64,000 nt of DNA, from positions 62,001 to 126,000 of the forward strand of contig CANMQX010000005.1 of the NCBI GenBank assembly GCA_947500135.1, in the 5' to 3' direction. Both the position numbers and the translations under genes were made by a program. Source of the stretch: an uncultured Paracoccaceae bacterium (GTDB lineage: Bacteria > Pseudomonadota > Alphaproteobacteria > Rhodobacterales > Rhodobacteraceae). Of the stretch, positions 35,722 to 43,363 are shown piece after piece (the stretch's first letter is position 1; each line of letters opens with the position of its first letter). The notes under the pieces were generated by a model. That model saw nothing but the letters and a program-made list of their open reading frames with translations. It was not told the origin of the DNA and made no database searches.

Positions 35722-37178
35722 GCCCATCTGATCCAGTTCTGCAAAAGCCGCTGTTGCAACGCCTTGGCGTTGCGATTCCATTGCCTGGCTCCGGGTGGTG
35801 CTTCGTCCCCTGCCCGTTTGCCTTCTTCACGGGCCTCCAGATCGGCGCCGAAAAACGCAAACGCCAGATCACGACCGCTGGCCGTGCGCAGATATCCCGC
35901 AAGGCTGGACACGAAATTCAACGTTCCGGTTTTTGCCAGAACCTGCCCCGGATGATCCCGGATAACCTTGCGATTGCGATCAACCATATCGATCCGTTTC
36001 ATCAAAGGGCGCAACGTGGGCACGACCCCGCCCGCCGTCAGAAACTGAGCCATATCACTTGCAGTCACCCGGGCGGCATCACCCAACCCGGAATGATCAA
36101 CGAAATGCGGCGCGATCCCGGCGCGGTCCTCGGCCCAGCGCGCCATGCCAAGCGCAGAGGTCCGCAAGCCGCGTTTCTGGCCGGTGCGGGCAGCGGTCGC
36201 TGACAGACCCGCCGCCTCGGCGGTGATATTGGTCGAAAATCGCAACATGCCCCGCATCATTCGGTCCAGCGGCTGGCTGGCAAAACGGGCCAGTTCCTGA
36301 CCTGCGGGTAGGATACCGATTTCCTTGGGCCGTTTCAGAACGATGCCCTGCGATCGGGCAAAACTGGCAAAAACCTCTCCTGCGTAAAGGGCCGGAACCC
36401 GCACGGGCAGCCAACGCGACCCGGCATTGTTCAGGGCATAGCGAGCCACCGTCCACTCATCGACCCCTTCCCGGGCCTGATAGGTAAAAACCGGGGTCCG
36501 GCGGTCCACGATGCGCATCCGCGCAGTGGTCACAACGGGGCGATGCTTTTCACTGCGCGCATCCAGGGCGGTGGTATAGGCATCGCCTGCGCGCTTCCAT
36601 TCGAAATGAACCCGATTATAGTTCAGGTTCAGACCGGTGATCGTGGGATTATAGCCCAGATAATCCAACTGCGACGGATCAATCTCATCAAGGTTGATCA
36701 GGGCATTATCCCAGACCAGAAAATCACCCTCGACCGTGCGCAAGCCTGCGGCTTTCAGGCTTTCAGCCAATTGCGCCAGTTGATCGGTCACCAGATTGGG
36801 ATCACCACCACCGGCAAGGATCAGGTTACCCTTCAAGACACCATCAACAACCGGGGCATCAGCGATGACACGAGTCAAAAACTGATGGCCCGCGCCCAAC
36901 CCCTCAATCGCATAAAGCGCGGTAACGGCTTTCGTGACACTGGCTGGCGGCTGAGGCAAATCCGGGGCGACAGCCTCCAGCACCTCGCCACTGGCAGCAT
37001 CAGCCATAACAAACCCAACTTGCCCGGATAAACCGGCCTGATCAATCATGGCGGCGGCACTACCGGTGTTCATCAACCGGGCACGGGGGCGCATTGATGT
37101 CAGCGGTGCCTCTGCCACCGCCGCAGTGGCAAGGCTGGATGCGGCACCGCCCAACAGGGCACGTCTGGTCAAACGCAT
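35718..37178 (-). CDS. dacB: D-alanyl-D-alanine carboxypeptidase/endopeptidase (PBP4 type)
   Basis: A 486-aa periplasmic peptidoglycan hydrolase that trims peptide cross-links. Active-site motifs: S-V-T-K (about residues 80-83) and KTG (about 412-414). The middle S-x-N reads STN (about 314) rather than the common SDN. The N-terminus (RLTRRALLGGAA...) looks like a twin-arginine signal. I chose the ATG at 37178, whose A is shared with the nadD stop (TGATG), so translation is coupled. Longer starts at 37184 also exist. Confidence 0.9.
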   Translation of the reverse strand: MRLTRRALLGGAASSLATAAVAEAPLTSMRPRARLMNTGSAAAMIDQAGLSGQVGFVMADAASGEVLEAVAPDLPQPPASVTKAVTALYAIEGLGAGHQFLTRVIADAPVVDGVLKGNLILAGGGDPNLVTDQLAQLAESLKAAGLRTVEGDFLVWDNALINLDEIDPSQLDYLGYNPTITGLNLNYNRVHFEWKRAGDAYTTALDARSEKHRPVVTTARMRIVDRRTPVFTYQAREGVDEWTVARYALNNAGSRWLPVRVPALYAGEVFASFARSQGIVLKRPKEIGILPAGQELARFASQPLDRMMRGMLRFSTNITAEAAGLSATAARTGQKRGLRTSALGMARWAEDRAGIAPHFVDHSGLGDAARVTASDMAQFLTAGGVVPTLRPLMKRIDMVDRNRKVIRDHPGQVLAKTGTLNFVSSLAGYLRTASGRDLAFAFFGADLEAREEGKRAGDEAPPGARQWNRNAKALQQRLLQNWIRWA

Positions 37179-37771
37179 CACCATTCACCCCGCGCACGAA
37201 TGGCCGATGATGATTGATCCGACATCGGCAAATTTACAAAAGCCCAGGCTGGCGGCGCAGCACGCCCCAGCATATGTGTCGCATGTTTCGGCAATTTGGC
37301 CGCGCGGTACACACGAGCCGCCTTTGACAGACGGGCCGAAATCCGATCACCGGGGCGGGCCAAAACGCCCACCGGCACATGATCCATGATCCAGCGCCAA
37401 TCCTGCCATCTGTGAAACTGGGCCAGATTATCGGCCCCCATCAGCCAGGCGAAACGCACACCGGGATATCGGCGGGACAAACCCGCAAGTGTCTGGGCGG
37501 TATAACGTGTGCCAAGATGCCGTTCGATATCCGTCACCGTCACGCGGGGGTGGCGCATCAGCGCGCGCGCGGCCTGCATCCGCTGGGGCAAGGGGGCGGG
37601 TCCTGCCGGCTTCAGCGGATTGCCGGGACTGACCAGCCACCAGACATGGTCCAACCCAAACCGTTTCAGCGCGGCCTCGGTAATATGCACATGCCCGGCA
37701 TGGGGTGGATCAAACGATCCTCCCAAAAGGCCAATGACCTGACCCGGTTTTGCTACGGGAAATCGGCGCAC
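37178..37771 (-). CDS. nadD: Nicotinate-nucleotide adenylyltransferase
   Basis: Makes deamido-NAD from nicotinate mononucleotide and ATP. Seen: the nucleotidyltransferase motif [17 protein letters not shown] near the N-terminus, [11 protein letters not shown], and the C-terminal SSSAIRARG. The start is set at GTG 37771 because AAGGAGG lies directly upstream; an upstream in-frame ATG at 37798 lacks a site. 197 aa, normal for the family. Confidence 0.93.
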   Translation of the reverse strand: MRRFPVAKPGQVIGLLGGSFDPPHAGHVHITEAALKRFGLDHVWWLVSPGNPLKPAGPAPLPQRMQAARALMRHPRVTVTDIERHLGTRYTAQTLAGLSRRYPGVRFAWLMGADNLAQFHRWQDWRWIMDHVPVGVLARPGDRISARLSKAARVYRAAKLPKHATHMLGRAAPPAWAFVNLPMSDQSSSAIRARGEW

Positions 37772-37831
37772 GCTTCCTCCTTCGCCCCTTCGGTGCAAAA
37801 AGCCGCGATCAGGGCAAAAAGTAAACCCCTG

Positions 37832-38650
37832 TCACGGGGTAAAACGCATGAAGGCAAAGCGACGGCTATCAGGCGACCAGCATGGCACATTGATCGTCCC
37901 CTGCCCTCCATGCAGGCATAGTAACTTGCGCGGGGCACCACCGGTGGCAGGCATCAGATGCAGCGCCACATCACGGCCCGCCGGGTGACCCTCCGTGCCG
38001 GGTGGATAGGCCAGATACAATACATGCGCACCATCGGGCGATGGATGCGGAAACCAGTTGACCAGATCATCCTGCGTCATCTGCTGCAATCCGGTCCCAT
38101 CGGGGCGAATGCGCCACAAATCAACGGCCCCGTCACGTTCGCCGTTAAACCAGATCCATTTGCCATCTGGGGTGTAGTCAGGGCCGTCAATGTGATCGAA
38201 GGTATCAGTCACACATGTCTCCGCCCCACCAGCCACCGGACATGTCAGCAGGGCAAAGGGGCCATCGCGACGACCAACATAGGCCAGGGTTTGCCCATCA
38301 GGGGACCACCCATGCCAATAGGATGGCAGGGCGTCGGTGACACGGGTCGGCGTACCGCCAGTCACCGGCAGCGTATAAATACAACTGCCATCCGTGCGAC
38401 TACGGTCGCTGATCACCAACCGGGTGCCATCCGGCGATATGCCGTGGTCATTATTGCAGGCATCCGCAAACCCGGTATAGATCGGGTGCAATGCAGGCGC
38501 ATCCAACGGCACGCGGAATAACCGGCCTTCGCCATTGACGATCAGATAGCCATCCGGATGCCAATTCGGGGCTTCGATATGGGTATCCACATCCAGCACA
38601 ACTGTGACAGCATCTGTTTCAAGGTCAAAGACACTTAACGTGCTACGCAT
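37832..38650 (-). CDS. TolB-like beta-propeller protein
   Basis: A 272-aa cytoplasmic protein (no signal peptide) built of repeated WD40/PD40-type blades. The repeat unit is S/T-PDG-x-x-hydrophobic (HPDGYLIV, SPDGTRLVISD, SPDGQTLAYV, TPDGKWIWFNGERDG, SPDGAHVLYL, SPDSRRFAF). Such proteins are scaffolds or lyase-like. The gene follows the aldo/keto reductase gene by three bases and is probably co-transcribed with it. Confidence 0.85.
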   Translation of the reverse strand: MRSTLSVFDLETDAVTVVLDVDTHIEAPNWHPDGYLIVNGEGRLFRVPLDAPALHPIYTGFADACNNDHGISPDGTRLVISDRSRTDGSCIYTLPVTGGTPTRVTDALPSYWHGWSPDGQTLAYVGRRDGPFALLTCPVAGGAETCVTDTFDHIDGPDYTPDGKWIWFNGERDGAVDLWRIRPDGTGLQQMTQDDLVNWFPHPSPDGAHVLYLAYPPGTEGHPAGRDVALHLMPATGGAPRKLLCLHGGQGTINVPCWSPDSRRFAFMRFTP

Positions 38651-38653
38651 GGA

Positions 38654-39709
38654 TCATTTCTTGCGCGCAGCGGCACCCTCGACCTGCTCGGCCGATTGCG
38701 CCCATAGATTGATCTGCTCTTCATCGGCATATTGATCAATCAGCGCCAGTTCTTCTGCGGTGAACTCCAGATTGCCAACAGCACCCACACAATCAACAAC
38801 CTGCGATGGACGGGATGCACCGATCAGTGCTGTGGTAATGCCGCCATCACGCAACACCCAGGCAATGGCCATCTGGGCAAGGGTCTGACCCCGCGCCTCA
38901 GCAATCTCATTCAGCTTGCGAATATTCTCAATCGCCTGATCGGTCAGCATGGACGGGAAAAGCGATTTGCCCTGCGCAGCACGACTATCATCGGGTACAC
39001 CGCCCAGATATTTCTTGGTCAGCATGCCCTGGGCCAAGGGCGTAAACGCGATGGATCCAACGCCCAGCTCGGTCAAAGTCTCTTTCAGCCCGTCGCGTTC
39101 AACCCAGCGATTCAGCATGTTGTAGGAAGGTTGGTGAATCAAACACGGCGTGCCCAGATCATTCAGAATGGCCACCGCCTCCCGGGTGCGCTGGGTGTTG
39201 TAGGATGAAATACCGGCATACAGTGCGCGACCCGACCGGACGATGTAGTCCAGCGCGCGCATTGTTTCCTCCAACGGGGTATCGGGGTCAAACCGATGGG
39301 AATAAAAGATATCAACGTAATCAAGGCCCATCCGGCGCAGGGATTGATCGCAGGACGCCACCAGGTATTTGCGGCTCCCCCATTCGCCATAGGGGCCGGG
39401 CCACATGTCATAGCCTGCTTTGGAACTGATAATCAGCTCATCCCGGTAACCTGCGAAATCTTCCTGCAAAATCGACCCAAACGCATGCTCGGCGGAACCG
39501 GGGGGCGGGCCATAGTTATTGGCCAGATCAAAATGGGTAATGCCATGATCAAACGCCGTGCGGCAGATATCGCGCTTTGTGTCATGCGGGGTGTCATGGC
39601 CAAAGTTGTGCCACAGACCAAGCGAGACAGCAGGCAACCGCACACCTGATTTACCACAGCGGCGATATACCATGCGGTCATAACGATCTTCGGCGGGAAC
39701 ATAAGTCAT
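38654..39709 (-). CDS. Aldo/keto reductase, YghZ/MgrA type
   Basis: A 351-aa NADPH-dependent reductase related to E. coli YghZ (L-glyceraldehyde-3-phosphate reductase). Seen: LPAVSLGLWHNFG, the catalytic FDLANNYGPPPGSAE, the lysine in ISSKAGYDMWPGPYG, and the NADP-binding GASRPSQVVDCVGA. The start at 39709 has GGAG eight bases upstream; the longer frame adds an unrelated basic leader. YghZ-like activity is an inference from similarity. Confidence 0.88.
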   Translation of the reverse strand: MTYVPAEDRYDRMVYRRCGKSGVRLPAVSLGLWHNFGHDTPHDTKRDICRTAFDHGITHFDLANNYGPPPGSAEHAFGSILQEDFAGYRDELIISSKAGYDMWPGPYGEWGSRKYLVASCDQSLRRMGLDYVDIFYSHRFDPDTPLEETMRALDYIVRSGRALYAGISSYNTQRTREAVAILNDLGTPCLIHQPSYNMLNRWVERDGLKETLTELGVGSIAFTPLAQGMLTKKYLGGVPDDSRAAQGKSLFPSMLTDQAIENIRKLNEIAEARGQTLAQMAIAWVLRDGGITTALIGASRPSQVVDCVGAVGNLEFTAEELALIDQYADEEQINLWAQSAEQVEGAAARKK

Positions 39710-39809
39710 CGCGGCGCTCCTATAACGATTACGGTGCAGGGCATCATGCAGGCTTCTGGATGTCAACCAAACGGTGTGGGAATCCAGACCAATACAAACC
39801 GAAAAACTG

Positions 39810-39818
39810 TGCTATAAT
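39810..39818 (+). promoter_or_regulatory. Extended -10 promoter of the 65-aa/Cys-rich gene pair
   Basis: TGCTATAAT is a perfect extended -10 element. No good -35 is visible at the proper distance, as is common for extended -10 promoters. Predicted transcription begins about 50 bp before the ATG at 39875. Confidence 0.5.
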
Positions 39819-39874
39819 GATTTGGTCGCATCATATTTTCAGCGGCAAACATTTTTGAAGAAAGGAGTGCCCAG

Positions 39875-40072
39875 ATGGCACATAACCAATCTAGTATGGG
39901 TGCGGGAACGATAACCGACGACGCATCCGCCGATATCAACGCACAGACCAGACCACGGCCCATGCATAAATTTCTGCATGGATGGCGCGTGATCACACGG
40001 CATCCGGAACTGGACCGGGTGCGCAAACAGGAACTGCGCTGGAGCCAAAGCCTCGATGGCAGGCTCTCATGA
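39875..40072 (+). CDS. Small hypothetical protein
   Basis: A 65-aa hydrophilic protein with a basic C-terminal half (RPMHKFLHGWRVITRHPEL). AAGGAG lies seven bases upstream of the ATG and an extended -10 promoter further upstream, so expression is likely. Its stop overlaps the next start as ATGA. No family recognised. Confidence 0.7.
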   Translation: MAHNQSSMGAGTITDDASADINAQTRPRPMHKFLHGWRVITRHPELDRVRKQELRWSQSLDGRLS

Positions 40073-40509
40073 GCGGCGCATCACGGCAGGCACCGCGCAA
40101 CCGGACCTGCCCCAACGCGAAATGCAAGCCCGGGGCAATCCTGCTTGGGTTCAAAACACCTGATGGGCGGATCATGCACCTGCGCACAGCGATGGCGGTT
40201 GATACGGCCTTTGTGGCAGCGGCGCGCGAAATCGGGCCTCCGGAACGGCGGATGCGCTTTGCGGCCTATTGTGCCGATCAAGGCTGTCAGCAATGGGAAA
40301 ATGGTCGCTGTGCGGTCATTGATGATTTGCTTGATGCAACCAAAGAAGACAGCACGCCCATGGCCGAAATACTGCCACATTGCCCAATCCGCGACACCTG
40401 CCAATGGTACGCGCAATGCGGTGCCAGCGCCTGCATGGCCTGCGAACTCTTTGTCCCTGAAAAGCAAGAGCTTGCAGGCGGGCGTTGCAAGGTTGCTGCC
40501 CCGGCCTAG
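40069..40509 (+). CDS. Cysteine-rich hypothetical protein
   Basis: A 146-aa cytosolic protein with eleven Cys, mostly in pairs: CPNAKC, CADQGC, GRC, CPIRDTC, AQC, SACMAC, GRC. The spacing suggests an iron-sulphur or zinc site. The recurring blocks C-x-x-x-x-C-x-PGAILLGF and QGCQQWENGRCAV look conserved but match no family I can name. It is translationally coupled to the 65-aa gene upstream. Confidence 0.7.
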   Translation: MSGASRQAPRNRTCPNAKCKPGAILLGFKTPDGRIMHLRTAMAVDTAFVAAAREIGPPERRMRFAAYCADQGCQQWENGRCAVIDDLLDATKEDSTPMAEILPHCPIRDTCQWYAQCGASACMACELFVPEKQELAGGRCKVAAPA

Positions 40510-40517
40510 GGTCTGCG

Positions 40518-41114
40518 CTATCCGGCGCGTAAACGATAACGGGTCGCCGTCAATTGGTCCGAGACAGCAGATGATTTGCTGTCGATAAAACCAAGACCGC
40601 GCATATGGCTGCGCACCGCTGTCCCGTTGATAACAGCTGCTTTACCTTTACGGTAAAGCATCCAGATATGCTTGTCCGGCTCCGCCATGGCCATATCTGA
40701 CGCAGCCTCCAGACCCGCCTGATCCAGCACGATGGCCAGTAAAATGGTGGCCCCAGACACATCCGGCACAACAGCCCCGTCCAACGCTTCCTGCACCAAA
40801 GGATCATCAACAACACCCAGCACAAATGCCGGGGTATCGGGCGAAACATCCAGTTTTTGCGCCAATGTTGGCGGCGTCTTCAGTAACGCCTTTTGCCAGC
40901 GCCCCGCCTCCAATGCTGCCATTTCCATGATCAGATCACCGGCATCCGTGGCCACGCAAACGCCTTCATCACACAAGGTCACGGCCTTCATCTGTGGTCG
41001 GCCAATCGCAGCCCGAATATCACCGCGCAGGGTCAGTTCCTGACTGTCCAGATGCAACCGCACTTCGGCCACGTCGCCCTGCCAATGGCACACCGCCACA
41101 TCTTCGCGTCCCAT
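40518..41114 (-). CDS. Conserved hypothetical protein with DUF3052-like C-terminus
   Basis: A 198-aa protein. The N-terminal half is a beta-rich region (VAEVRLHLDSQELTLRGDIR). The C-terminal half has IWMLYRKGKAAVINGTAVRS...GLGFIDSKSSAVSDQLTATRYRL, resembling the DUF3052 pattern (W-x-x-Y-x-KG ... GL-D-K ... S-T-R-R). The match is tentative. GGAGG lies seven bases upstream of the ATG at 41114. Confidence 0.65.
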   Translation of the reverse strand: MGREDVAVCHWQGDVAEVRLHLDSQELTLRGDIRAAIGRPQMKAVTLCDEGVCVATDAGDLIMEMAALEAGRWQKALLKTPPTLAQKLDVSPDTPAFVLGVVDDPLVQEALDGAVVPDVSGATILLAIVLDQAGLEAASDMAMAEPDKHIWMLYRKGKAAVINGTAVRSHMRGLGFIDSKSSAVSDQLTATRYRLRAG

Positions 41115-41236
41115 CACCAATCCTCCTGAAAACAGCATAGGACGAACCCTTTTCATTGTCACATCCGCATGGCAGGTTGCCGCCATGTTAATGATGACAA
41201 AGCAAAGCCGTCACGGCAGTAACACAAGCGTTTATA

Positions 41237-42319
41237 ATGATTGATTTTCTGATCATCGGCGGCGGCATCGCAGGTATCTCTGCTGCGGCGCGGCTTTCTG
41301 CATTGGGCAGTACGACCGTGCTTGAGGCCGAAGATCACCTGGCCCATCACGCCTCTGGCCGATCTGCCGCAATGTTCGAGGAAAGCTACGGCAAGCCGGC
41401 CACCGTGGCGCTAAACGTCGCAAGCAAGGAATATCATGCCGATGCTGGCGTCCTGAAACCGCGCGGCGTGCTGCTGGTCGGCGATGCGGGTGATACGGAG
41501 GCGTTCGACACCGATCAAGCCCGGATGCATCTTGACCCAATCACGATGGCAGAGGCACAGGAATTCATCCCCATCCTGAACCCAAAGAAGGTGGACAGGG
41601 CCGCCTATCATGCCGATGCATGGGATATCGACACGCATGAGCTGTTGCAAAGCTTTGTCCGACAGGCGCGCAGCAACGGGGCGCAGGTTAACACCAAATC
41701 ACAGGTCATCAGCATTGAACGGATCACCACCGGCTGGGAAGTGAACACAAAACACACCTGCTATTTCGCGCGCAATATCGTCAACGCCGCCGGCGCCTGG
41801 GTCGATGTAGTTGCCGAAATGGCAAGCGTCGCGACCTTGGGCTTCACGCCCATGCGGCGCTCGATGGCGCGACTGCCCCCGCCGGGCGGGCATGATGTCA
41901 CTACTTGGCCCCTGCTCTTTGGCGCAGGCGAAACATGGTATGCAAAACCCGATGCAGGGGCGCTGCTTGTCTCACCCGCAGATGAATGCCCGGCCGAACC
42001 ACATGACGCATACGCCGATGACATGGTGCTGGCCGAAGGGCTGATGCGGTATGAGGATCACGTCACCACACCCGTTATTCGTCTGCTCTCCAGCTGGGCG
42101 GGCCTGCGCACTTTTGCACCCGACCGAACACTTGTACTGGGGCCGGACCCGGCGGACAGAAATTTTATCTGGTGCGCAGGCCAAGGTGGCTATGGCATGC
42201 AATCATCGCCCGCCGCCAGCCAGTTGCTGGCTGATATCGTGGCAGGCAACGCCCCGCAGATCGACGCGCAGTCCGCCGCCGCCCTGTCACCCGCGCGGTT
42301 CACCAAAGGGGCCGCGTGA
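41237..42319 (+). CDS. FAD-dependent oxidoreductase (DAO family)
   Basis: A 360-aa amine or amino-acid oxidase-like flavoprotein. IIGGGIAGISAAARLSALG (residues 6-24) binds FAD; NAAGAWVDVVAE and the C-terminal WCAGQGGYGMQSSPAASQLLAD are the other conserved DAO blocks. The substrate is unknown. Its stop overlaps the start of the following acetyltransferase gene. Confidence 0.85.
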   Translation: MIDFLIIGGGIAGISAAARLSALGSTTVLEAEDHLAHHASGRSAAMFEESYGKPATVALNVASKEYHADAGVLKPRGVLLVGDAGDTEAFDTDQARMHLDPITMAEAQEFIPILNPKKVDRAAYHADAWDIDTHELLQSFVRQARSNGAQVNTKSQVISIERITTGWEVNTKHTCYFARNIVNAAGAWVDVVAEMASVATLGFTPMRRSMARLPPPGGHDVTTWPLLFGAGETWYAKPDAGALLVSPADECPAEPHDAYADDMVLAEGLMRYEDHVTTPVIRLLSSWAGLRTFAPDRTLVLGPDPADRNFIWCAGQGGYGMQSSPAASQLLADIVAGNAPQIDAQSAAALSPARFTKGAA

Positions 42320-43032
42320 TGGCGCACCACAACGCGCTGGGGCAGCCTATCGGCGCGCCGGTCCCGAACTGGGCAGGTGCCGCGCCAATCCCACACACGC
42401 CCATGCAAGGGCGCTACTGCGATGTGATCCCGCTGACCACAGCCCATGGCGATGACCTTTTTGACGCCTATAATCTGGACCAAAACGGCGCTGTCTGGAC
42501 CTATATGCCCAGCGGTCCGTTTACTGACCGGGCAACGTTTAATGCATGGCTCGATACATGTTGCGCCAGCACGGATCCGCTGTTCTTTTCTATCCTGGAC
42601 AAAACAAGCGGCAAAGCCGTTGGGGTTGCATCTTTCCTGCGCATACAGCCCGATAACGGCGTGGCCGAAGTTGGCTATATTGCCTTTTCGCCCCTACTAC
42701 AGCGGACCCGCATGGCGACAGAGGCAATGTATCTGATGATGCGGCGGGTCTTCGCGGAACTGGGCTATCGTCGCTATGAATGGAAATGCGACGCCCTGAA
42801 CGCGCCGTCACGCAAGGCCGCGGCGCGACTTGGGTTCAGCTATGACGGGCTGTTCAAACAGGCACTGGTTTATAAAGGGCGCAACCGGGATACCGCGTGG
42901 TTTTCGATCCTTGATCAGGATTGGCCGCAGATCAAGGTAGCGTTGGAAGCCTGGCTGGATCCGTCCAATTTTGATGATGGCGGGCAGCAGAAGGCGTCGC
43001 TTCACACGCCGGCATCACCCACTCAGACCTGA
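42319..43032 (+). CDS. GNAT N-acetyltransferase, RimJ/RimL type
   Basis: About 237 aa. The acetyl-CoA-binding region is VGYIAFSPLLQRTRMATEAM, followed by YEWKCDALNAPSRKAAARLGF, as in RimJ/RimL-like protein or small-molecule acetyltransferases. The first 40 residues include a Pro-rich leader. The adjacent GTG at 42316 is an alternative start. The 3' end overlaps the convergent DUF6958 gene by 10 bp. Confidence 0.85.
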   Translation: MAHHNALGQPIGAPVPNWAGAAPIPHTPMQGRYCDVIPLTTAHGDDLFDAYNLDQNGAVWTYMPSGPFTDRATFNAWLDTCCASTDPLFFSILDKTSGKAVGVASFLRIQPDNGVAEVGYIAFSPLLQRTRMATEAMYLMMRRVFAELGYRRYEWKCDALNAPSRKAAARLGFSYDGLFKQALVYKGRNRDTAWFSILDQDWPQIKVALEAWLDPSNFDDGGQQKASLHTPASPTQT

Positions 43033-43313
43033 TAAAACCGGAGCGGCTTGGTCTCCTCCCGGATCACCAAACCCTTGGCCTCCAGATCAAGCTGCACGCA
43101 TTTCTGCCACCAGCCAGAAGTTGCGCCACCGGGAAACAGCGCGTCGGGCAGATGCGCTTTCGCCGCCTCTCTGGATTCTCTGGCAGTCATCCCGGGCGAT
43201 GCTTTCGGCAATGTCGCCAACATCGCTGTCTTCATCGCCTCGTATTTCGCACGGTCCACCCGGCTGGTCCGCCCCGGCGTATTGATATTCTCAACCTCTA
43301 TTTTGTCGTCCAT
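43023..43313 (-). CDS. DUF6958 family protein
   Basis: A 96-aa hydrophilic protein. VENINTPGRTSRVDRAKYEA, LFPGGATSGWWQKCV and LDLEAKGLVIRE are the diagnostic blocks. It is probably a small winged-helix-like protein, but no function is established. Confidence 0.75.
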   Translation of the reverse strand: MDDKIEVENINTPGRTSRVDRAKYEAMKTAMLATLPKASPGMTARESREAAKAHLPDALFPGGATSGWWQKCVQLDLEAKGLVIREETKPLRFYQV

Positions 43314-43324
43314 CAGTGCCTCCG

Positions 43325-43350
43325 GTAAGATGGGTTTAAACCCATCTTAC
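43325..43350. repeat. 26-bp perfect palindrome, dispersed family, copy 1
   Basis: Arms GTAAGATGGGTTT and its exact complement with no central loop. It lies 12 bp upstream of the DUF6958 start and 13 bp past the stop of the 832-aa gene. A related imperfect copy is at 50754-50780. Confidence 0.85.
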
Positions 43351-43363
43351 GACTTGGCATCTG

